Positions 10,014 through 14,637 of a DNA stretch of 16,892 nt are shown here, piece by piece. The stretch is taken from assembly GCA_964622625.1 (NCBI GenBank), contig CAZUUQ010000062.1, positions 1-16,892 on the forward strand. The letters run 5' to 3'. Source of the stretch: CAZCWM01 sp964622625. Its GTDB lineage: Bacteria > Planctomycetota > Phycisphaerae > Phycisphaerales > Phycisphaeraceae. A program made the position numbers and the translations under genes. The notes beneath the pieces were generated by a model. The model did no database searches. It was not told where the DNA came from and saw only the letters and a list, made by a program, of their open reading frames with translations. Position 1 is the stretch's first letter; every line of letters begins with the position of its first letter.

Positions 10014-10593
10014 CCACCATCCGCATCAACGCTTCCTCCCGCGTTCCGCCCACGTCGCGCAATCGCCGCTCCAGCGCCCGCCGCTGGGCCGGCAGCAGAA
10101 AGAAGTGCACCGCCGTCGGCGTGCGCTCCAGATCACTTGGCTCGCATGGCCGCGGCGGATCGGCCGGCAGGCGCAGCAACCCCTCAAGCTGCGGCCGCGA
10201 TTCGGGCAGGCCCGCCAGCAACCGCTTCTCGCCCAGCCGCTGCGCCAGATCCCGCAGCAACTGACCCCGCAGACGCGGATCGTCGTCGCCGCGCAGACGA
10301 TTCAACGTCGCCAGCAGCATCAGCGCCTGCTCATCATCGACGTCCCACACCACGCACCGCGCCGTCGCGTGCCCCAGCCGCCGCAGCACCGCCGCCCGCT
10401 GATGGCCGTCCAGAAGCTCATACTGCTCATCGTCACCATCGCCAGCCCGTGGCCGCACGATCAGCGGCGGATAGCATCCCGTCGCCTCGATGTGCCGCGC
10501 CAGCTTCGCCATCGCCCCGGCCGACATCCCATTCGGATTCGCCGGATGCGCGTGCAGCGCCGCCAGCGGCAGTTCGCGTGAATCCTGTTGCAT
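10014..10593 (-). CDS. ParB/Srx-fold domain protein (3' end in gap)
   Basis: The visible 193 residues begin with a ParB N-terminal-like domain (about 7-100). It includes LPLAALHAHPANPN (8-21), ATGCYPPLIVRP (37-48) and the DGHQR motif (62-66), corresponding to the nucleotide-binding GHxR-type motif of ParB/Srx proteins. A helical region follows, with a HFFLLPAQRRALERRL segment (163-178) like the tail of small phage ParB-type proteins. The chosen ATG at 10593 is preceded by AAAGGAG with a five-base spacer, one of the best ribosome sites in the window. A longer frame to 10656 would add residues encoded only by the intergenic repeat and is rejected. Such domains in phages often accompany DNA methylases or terminases. 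Its partner here appears to be the terminase just downstream. Confidence 0.85.
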
Positions 10594-10612
10594 GCTTTCT
10601 CCTTTCAGAAGG

Positions 10613-10791
10613 TCACCACGGAGACACGGAGGGCACGGAGAGAAATACAGAGCCACGGATAAACACGGATGAACACGGATAGGAATTGATATTCCGCACT
10701 TCGTCAGTGTCGTATTGTCTGTGTTTATCTGTATTCATCTGTGGCTGAATCTCCTTGCATCTTCTCCGTGCTCTCCGTGTCTCTGTGGTGA
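10613..10791. repeat. Inverted-repeat element 1 (CACCACGGAGACACGGAG type)
   Basis: The left arm (10613-10680) and right arm (about 10719-10791) are long imperfect inverted repeats. Each runs from TCACCACRGAGACACGGAG through a GGATAAACACGGATGAACA-like section. They could fold into a hairpin with roughly 65-70 bp arms around a 38-bp centre. The element fills the gap between the GNAT and ParB genes. The GNAT stop codon (10725-10727) lies inside its right arm. Confidence 0.88.
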
Positions 10792-11582
10792 AGTCTTTCC
10801 GCCCACACGTAATACACCGGCTCGCAGAACAACCGCCGCCGCGCCGCATCCAGATTCATACTCACGTCATCACCGTCACGCGCCTTGCCGCGCTCCGCAT
10901 GCTGCCGCCAGCGCTGCAGTTCACGGGCGATCCACCGCTGCCGCGCGTCGGGCAACTGTGCGATGACGCGCTGCGCCGCGTCCGGGCGCATCAGCGTCGC
11001 GCGATCGACGCCCACCGCCGCCAGCGCGTCCATGAGCCGCGCGTCGTACACATGCGGCCGGCGCGGATAGGCTGTCATGCCCGCCTTCTCGAAAAACGGA
11101 TGCACCCGGCCCATCGCGGCCAGCGCTTCGGTCAGCGGCGTGCTCGCCGTCGCCAGCGCGTGCTTCACCAGCCGCACCGCCAGCCCCAGGCCGCGAAACT
11201 GCGGATGCACCACCACGCGGCTGATACAGCGCAGCTCGGCATTGATGAGCTTCGCCCGCTGCCGCGCGCAGCCGATCGACGCATACCGCCCGCCCAGGGC
11301 CGCGTCACGCTGCCGACACCGCAGCAGCGGCATCGACTCCACCAGCACACCCACCACCCGCCGCTCCAAGCCGAGCCCTTCAGGGCCTGATGTCTCCCCA
11401 TCGCGCACCCCCTCCCACACCGCCCGCCACACCCGCGTCGTCGTCGCCGGCCGACCCGCGCGGTAGTGGTGCTCAGCCAGCAGCGCGTAATCGCCCGGTC
11501 CGCTCGGCTCGATCGTGATGCATCCTTCGAACAGCGCCCCGCGCCCCGCGACGAACCGCTGTTCCAGTTCCGCCAATCGCAA
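10725..11582 (-). CDS. GNAT-fold acetyltransferase-like protein (COG2401-type partner)
   Basis: This is a 285-residue predicted GNAT-fold enzyme. The acyl-CoA pocket motif is ISRVVVHPQFRGLGLAVRLV (120-139, R/QxxGxG type), and HPFFEKAGM (161-169) matches the GNAT C-terminal motif. The start is unusual: TTG at 11582, with AGGAGG exactly six bases upstream. An ATG frame from 11711 would add 43 residues encoded by repeats and is rejected. The last 20 or so residues (from about 265, HHRDTESTEK) are also encoded by repeat element 1. The gene lies between an ABC ATPase and a ParB/terminase pair. The ATPase/acetyltransferase pairing resembles a split COG2401 protein. GNAT-fold proteins can modify small molecules, proteins, or in phage Mu (Mom) DNA adenine; the substrate here is unknown. 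Confidence 0.8.
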   Translation of the reverse strand: MRLAELEQRFVAGRGALFEGCITIEPSGPGDYALLAEHHYRAGRPATTTRVWRAVWEGVRDGETSGPEGLGLERRVVGVLVESMPLLRCRQRDAALGGRYASIGCARQRAKLINAELRCISRVVVHPQFRGLGLAVRLVKHALATASTPLTEALAAMGRVHPFFEKAGMTAYPRRPHVYDARLMDALAAVGVDRATLMRPDAAQRVIAQLPDARQRWIARELQRWRQHAERGKARDGDDVSMNLDAARRRLFCEPVYYVWAERLHHRDTESTEKMQGDSATDEYR

Positions 11583-11604
11583 TGCAAACCTCCTCGAATC
11601 GGAG

Positions 11605-11827
11605 TTCACCACAGAGACACAGAGGACACAGAGAAAATCAGATCTGGGGTTCGGGGTCTGGGGTCTGGATTCAGCGAGCAGGCTTGCACGCTGCGTCCTC
11701 CCAGGCCGCACCTTCGCCCCCGCGAAGGTGCGGATGCATAACCCGCATCACCGCGGCGACCATGGTCGCCCGCTGAATATCACACCTCGTCCGTCTTCTC
11801 CGTGCTCTCTGTGTCCTCCGTGGTTAA
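11605..11827. repeat. Inverted-repeat element 2 with nested repeats
   Basis: The left arm 11605-11637 (TTCACCACAGAGACACAGAG...) and right arm 11793-11827 are inverted copies. Between them are three other repeat types. These are a G-rich tract at 11643-11670, the GCACCTTCG/CGAAGGTGC hairpin at 11705-11735, and a palindrome GCGACCATGGTCGC with CCGCTGAAT at 11756-11778. The element fills the gap between the ABC ATPase and GNAT genes, and the ATPase reads into its right arm. Confidence 0.88.
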
Positions 11828-12550
11828 ATCCGCATCCCTCCGCCGCACGAACACGCGCTGCCCCAGGTCTTTGAACACCAGTACGTCCGGCCCCAGCGGT
11901 TCGAGCAGATCGTCGTGCGTGCTGGCGGCCACGAAGCAGACCGGTTGTCCCGTCGCGGTAAGCTGATTCACCCACTTGCGCACCTGCCGCGCGACCACCG
12001 CGGCCGTCACGCGATCCAGCGGCGCGGCAAACTCGTCAGCAAGAAGCACCACGCAGCGGTCGCGTTCACGCTCGCGGACGTGCCGCAACGCTCCCATCGC
12101 CTGCGCCAGGCGCAGCCGCACCCGCTGGCCGTCCGACAGCTCGCTTGGCCGACGCAGCATCACGAACGCGTCGCCCAGGCCCACCCGCGCCAGGTCGGCC
12201 AGCACCTGCGACAAATCGGTTGACGTCGCCGCGCCTTGGGGAACGCGGGCCAGTGCGTCAACCAATGGGATGTCCGCCAGCGACGGCAGTTGATCGACGC
12301 GGAGCACGTGGGCGTCGGGCCGATCCGCCAGCGCCGCGGCGATCAGCCGCAGCAGCGTGCTCTTGCCCCCGCCGCTGGGACCGGTGATGAACACGATTTC
12401 GCCCGGGCCGAATTCAAGCCGCGTCGGCGCCACGATCCGCCGCCTTGTCGAGCCGCCCAACGCCAACCCGAACATGGCCGCGACCTCCAGTACGTTGGCG
12501 GACAGCGGCGCATCGGTCGCGACATCAAAGGCAAGATCAAGCGTCAGCAT
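11780..12550 (-). CDS. ABC-type ATPase, soluble (COG2401-like), not a recognisable transporter subunit
   Basis: This 256-residue ABC ATPase has all nucleotide-site motifs: Walker A GPSGGGKST (57-65), a signature reading LSDGQ (138-142) instead of LSGGQ, Walker B VVLLADE (167-173), D-loop PLD (177-179) and the switch His212 in ASTHDD. No membrane component is nearby and the protein has no membrane segment. It sits just upstream of a GNAT protein. COG2401, as I recall it, is an ABC ATPase fused to an acetyltransferase domain, and this pair looks like the same unit in two genes. The tail from about 243 (TTEDTESTEK) is encoded by repeat element 2 and is probably an acquired extension. The ATG has only a weak CGGGA ribosome site. 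A transporter ATPase is a less likely alternative. Confidence 0.87.
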   Translation of the reverse strand: MLTLDLAFDVATDAPLSANVLEVAAMFGLALGGSTRRRIVAPTRLEFGPGEIVFITGPSGGGKSTLLRLIAAALADRPDAHVLRVDQLPSLADIPLVDALARVPQGAATSTDLSQVLADLARVGLGDAFVMLRRPSELSDGQRVRLRLAQAMGALRHVRERERDRCVVLLADEFAAPLDRVTAAVVARQVRKWVNQLTATGQPVCFVAASTHDDLLEPLGPDVLVFKDLGQRVFVRRRDADLTTEDTESTEKTDEV

Positions 12551-12574
12551 GACGAATGTCCCGATCGGAAGGCT

Positions 12575-12820
12575 CCACCACAGAGGACACAGAGGGCACG
12601 GAGAAAACCGGGTCTGGGGTTCGGGGTCTGGGCTCTGGATCTGGCGGGAGCCTTACCCGCCGCGTCGATCCCCGCCCGCTGTATGGATGTTCGATATTCA
12701 ACTGCAAAGCCCAATGCCGAAACCCCAAACCCTACACCCCAGACCCCATACCCCACGTGCATCCGTGTTCATCTGTGGCTCTGTCTTTCTCTCTGTGTTC
12801 TCCGTGTCCTCTGTGGTGAA
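12575..12820. repeat. Inverted-repeat element 3 with two nested G-quadruplex-type tracts
   Basis: The left arm is 12575-12608 (CCACCACAGAGGACACAGAG...). The right arm is about 12761-12820, including the GTGTTCATCTGTGGCTCTG section seen in element 1. Inside, 12610-12640 has four runs of three or four G on the plus strand, and 12718-12756 has five such runs on the minus strand. The two tracts are in opposite orientation. The element fills the 284-bp gap between the HTH and ATPase genes and ends 14 bp from the HTH stop. Confidence 0.88.
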
Positions 12821-12834
12821 CTTCGCCTTCGCCG

Positions 12835-13248
12835 TCACAGCCGCGCCAGCGTCTGCACCGCCTGGACGTGCTGGCGGACGTTGTGCAGGGTGCAGTCGAG
12901 TTCGTGGGCGGCGCGGCGAAGACTCATGCGGCGGAGGATCACCAGTTCGGCCACGCGCCGGGTGGTCGGCGCCAGCAGATCAGCCCGCAGGACCATGAAG
13001 CGAAACTCCGGCCTGCGCAGGTGGTTGATGATGCGGCGCAGCCGCCCACGCACCGTGCGGCTATGCTGGCCCATGAGCCGGGCGATCTCGGCGGGGTTCA
13101 TCTTGTGCTGATACACCTGTTCAATCAGCAGACGGTCCGGCTCGCCCAGGTGCTGGGCCAGAAACAGCAGTTGCTCGTACTGGTCGCGGCGGCCGCGGCC
13201 GCGGGCAGCCTGCTCGGTGGTGATCGTGGCAAGATGCGCGATGCTCAT
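12835..13248 (-). CDS. Double helix-turn-helix DNA-binding protein (sigma-region-4-like)
   Basis: This 137-residue basic protein has two apparent helix-turn-helix segments. The first is about 36-77 (EPDRLLIEQVYQHKMNPAEIARLMG then HSRTVRGRLRRI). The second is about 97-133 (RRVAELVILRRMSLRRAAHE then HNVRQHVQAV). Both have the look of sigma-70 region 4 or related phage activators, but no sigma region 2 is present. It is the first gene of the minus-strand row and lies opposite the S24 repressor gene, so a regulatory role in switching on the row is plausible. The ATG has only a weak GGTGA ribosome site. Its product could also bind DNA for the terminase, as small terminase subunits contain HTH folds; I cannot decide between these. 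Confidence 0.75.
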   Translation of the reverse strand: MSIAHLATITTEQAARGRGRRDQYEQLLFLAQHLGEPDRLLIEQVYQHKMNPAEIARLMGQHSRTVRGRLRRIINHLRRPEFRFMVLRADLLAPTTRRVAELVILRRMSLRRAAHELDCTLHNVRQHVQAVQTLARL

Positions 13249-13264
13249 GGGCGTTCACCGGGTG

Positions 13265-13292
13265 TTGACATGGGGCTGATTTGTTATATATT
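13265..13292 (+). promoter_or_regulatory. Promoter for the S24 repressor gene
   Basis: A perfect TTGACA (13265-13270) and TATATT (13287-13292) are spaced by 16 bases in an AT-rich pocket of an otherwise GC-rich region. Initiation near 13299 would give a leader of about 75 bases. The motif is strong by sequence; activity is inferred. Confidence 0.6.
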
Positions 13293-13310
13293 TGTTCGGC
13301 ATGCGTCCAT

Positions 13311-13338
13311 ATTTTAGTGAACGATTACGGGTGTTCAA
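13311..13338 (-). promoter_or_regulatory. Promoter for the minus-strand HTH-ATPase-GNAT-ParB-terL row
   Basis: Read on the minus strand, TTGAAC (13338-13333) and TAAAAT (13316-13311) are spaced by 16 bases. Initiation near 13304 would give a leader of about 55 bases before the HTH gene. Its start region overlaps that of the plus-strand promoter, so polymerase could not occupy both at once. Confidence 0.55.
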
Positions 13339-13350
13339 CCCCTATTGAAC
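13333..13350. promoter_or_regulatory. Candidate repressor operator GTTCAA-N6-TTGAAC
   Basis: This is a perfect 18-bp inverted repeat. Its left half is the -35 box of the minus-strand promoter, and it lies downstream of the plus-strand start. A dimer bound here would block the HTH row. Related half-sites GTTCA (13254-13258) and TGAAC (13318-13322) occur in the same intergenic stretch. That the S24 repressor binds it is an inference. Confidence 0.55.
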
Positions 13351-13373
13351 GACCTGTGGACAGCAAAAAAGTC

Positions 13374-14243
13374 ATGCAGACCGTCGGCCAGATCATCCGC
13401 AGCCGCCGCGAAGCACTGGGCATCTCCCTGGGCCAGCTTGCCGAAGCTATTGATGCCAGCAAGAGTTACCTGTCGATGATCGAGAACCACCGCGTGGCCC
13501 GGCCTCCGTCGCCGCGGATGCTGGCGATGCTGGAGCGGGCCCTGGGCATCACCGACGGCGACCTGCGGCGAGCGGCCGCATGGGATGCCGCGGCCCCGGT
13601 GGTCCGGGCCGAGGTCAGCCAGCTTGCCGACGCCGCCCGCCGCGGCCGGGAACTGGCGGACTGGCTGCGCAGCTCGGCCCGAAATCTGCAAAATGCCGGG
13701 GAAAAACGCGGAAAGCCGCCGGGCGCACACCCCGGGGCCCTCGACACCCTGTATGCCTCGGGCGAGCTGGCGCGGCGGGTTGACGCGACCTTGGCCGCCG
13801 CTGGCGACAGCGCCTCGCCGCTGGACGCCCGCGTGCCGATCCGATTTCAAGTCCCCATCATCAATCGGGTTGCGGCCGGGTATCCGCGGGATTTCACCGA
13901 CCTGGACTACCCCGCCCGCGTGGCCGACGACTACCTGCCCTGCCCGGATGTCGGGGATCCACAAGCGTTTGCAGCCCGCGTGGTCGGCGAGTCGATGGCC
14001 CCGGACTACAGCGAAGGCGACATTGTGGTTTTCAGCCCGGCCGCCCCGGTCGAGGACGGCTGCGACTGCTTTGTGAGGCTCGAAACAAGCCATGAAACCA
14101 CCTTCAAACGCGTGTTTTTCGCCGATCCGCAGCGTCAGACCCTGCGCCTTCAGCCGCTGAACCCACGATTTGCCCCGCAGCAACTGGACCGATCGGCCGT
14201 CGCGGGCCTGTACCGCGCGGTCTGGCGGCTCCAGAAGCTGTAG
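13374..14243 (+). CDS. XRE/S24 (CI/LexA-type) autocleavable repressor
   Basis: This 289-residue repressor has a CI-like design. Residues 4-63 are an XRE helix-turn-helix (IIRSRREALGISLGQLAEAI then SKSYLSMIENHR). About 75-155 is a linker, and about 158-289 is an S24 peptidase domain. The autocleavage elements are in order: Ala168-Gly169 in RVAAGYP, Ser207 in VGESMAPDYSEGD, and Lys245 in TFKRVFF. The spacings (about 39 and 38 residues) are close to those in LexA. Self-cleavage triggered by RecA filaments on DNA damage would be the family expectation. No good ribosome site marks the start. I prefer the ATG at 13374, just before the HTH; GTG at 13356 is an alternative. The gene is divergent from the HTH row and probably controls it. 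Confidence 0.88.
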   Translation: MQTVGQIIRSRREALGISLGQLAEAIDASKSYLSMIENHRVARPPSPRMLAMLERALGITDGDLRRAAAWDAAAPVVRAEVSQLADAARRGRELADWLRSSARNLQNAGEKRGKPPGAHPGALDTLYASGELARRVDATLAAAGDSASPLDARVPIRFQVPIINRVAAGYPRDFTDLDYPARVADDYLPCPDVGDPQAFAARVVGESMAPDYSEGDIVVFSPAAPVEDGCDCFVRLETSHETTFKRVFFADPQRQTLRLQPLNPRFAPQQLDRSAVAGLYRAVWRLQKL

Positions 14244-14250
14244 GAGAAGT

Positions 14251-14384
14251 TTCACCACAGAGGACACAGAGAGCACAGAGAAGAAAATATTAAGTAGTGA
14301 TGTCATATTGCCAAAGGCGGCGCGCCATGTTTTTAGAAATATATGTCATGCGTTACTCTGCGGCCTCTGGGTGCTCTGTGGTGA
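14251..14384. repeat. Inverted-repeat element 4, AT-rich centre
   Basis: The left arm is 14251-14288 (TTCACCACAGAGGACACAGAG...) and the right arm is 14356-14384 (CTCTGCGGCCTCTGGGTGCTC...GTGGTGA), degenerate relative to the left. The element starts eight bases after the repressor stop. The centre (about 14285-14355) is much richer in A and T than its surroundings and holds no gene. Confidence 0.8.
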
Positions 14385-14637
14385 GACTCCGATCGAACAG
14401 CCCTCCACCAAGGGGCGAAAGACCGGGTTTGTGCGCGCAAAGATGTCACGGCGGGGGCGGTTTGGGCGGAATTTCCCGGGTGGAATACGAATAAAAAAAG
14501 CGCACAAACGCGCCGCGGGTGTGCGTGTCTGTGCGCACGAAAGGGGGTAAACGCGGCGTGCGGTGCGATTCCGGGATGAGCCGGCCCCGAAGGGCTCCGA
14601 TCAAGCGGCCTGGGATCACGTGGGGGTGCGGTCGGCG
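14385..14637. other. Intergenic stretch with a 10-bp inverted repeat, no gene seen
   Basis: No reading frame here looks like a protein. A perfect inverted repeat GTTTGTGCGC (14427-14436) / GCGCACAAAC (14500-14509) encloses 63 bp, and a related GTGCGCAC is at 14531-14538. A short hairpin, GCCC-CGAA-GGGC (about 14585-14596), could end transcription of the debranching enzyme gene. None of these has a firm role. Confidence 0.4.

Noticed and set aside
8443..10656. One 737-residue ParB-terminase fusion protein starting at 10656
   Set aside because: The frame crosses a 100-N gap of arbitrary length, so continuity means nothing. The first 21 residues are encoded by the inverted-repeat element, and a good ribosome site marks ATG 10593 instead.
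10613..10849. Small protein encoded within inverted-repeat element 1
   Set aside because: Its sequence is a translation of the repeat arms (phrases like TTETRRARR and SSVFIRG), seen wherever such repeats occur. There is no ribosome site.
12537..12762. Small minus-strand proteins within element 3
   Set aside because: They are translations of the G-rich tracts and repeat arms in two frames, with no sign of selection on a protein.
8443..14243. Complete prophage
   Set aside because: Only a repressor, HTH, ParB and terminase have phage character. No portal, capsid, tail, lysis or integrase gene is visible, and chromosomal genes flank both sides.
10613..14384. CRISPR array
   Set aside because: The repeats are inverted pairs spaced by about 0.8-1.5 kb with genes between, not short direct repeats with regular spacers, and no cas gene is present.
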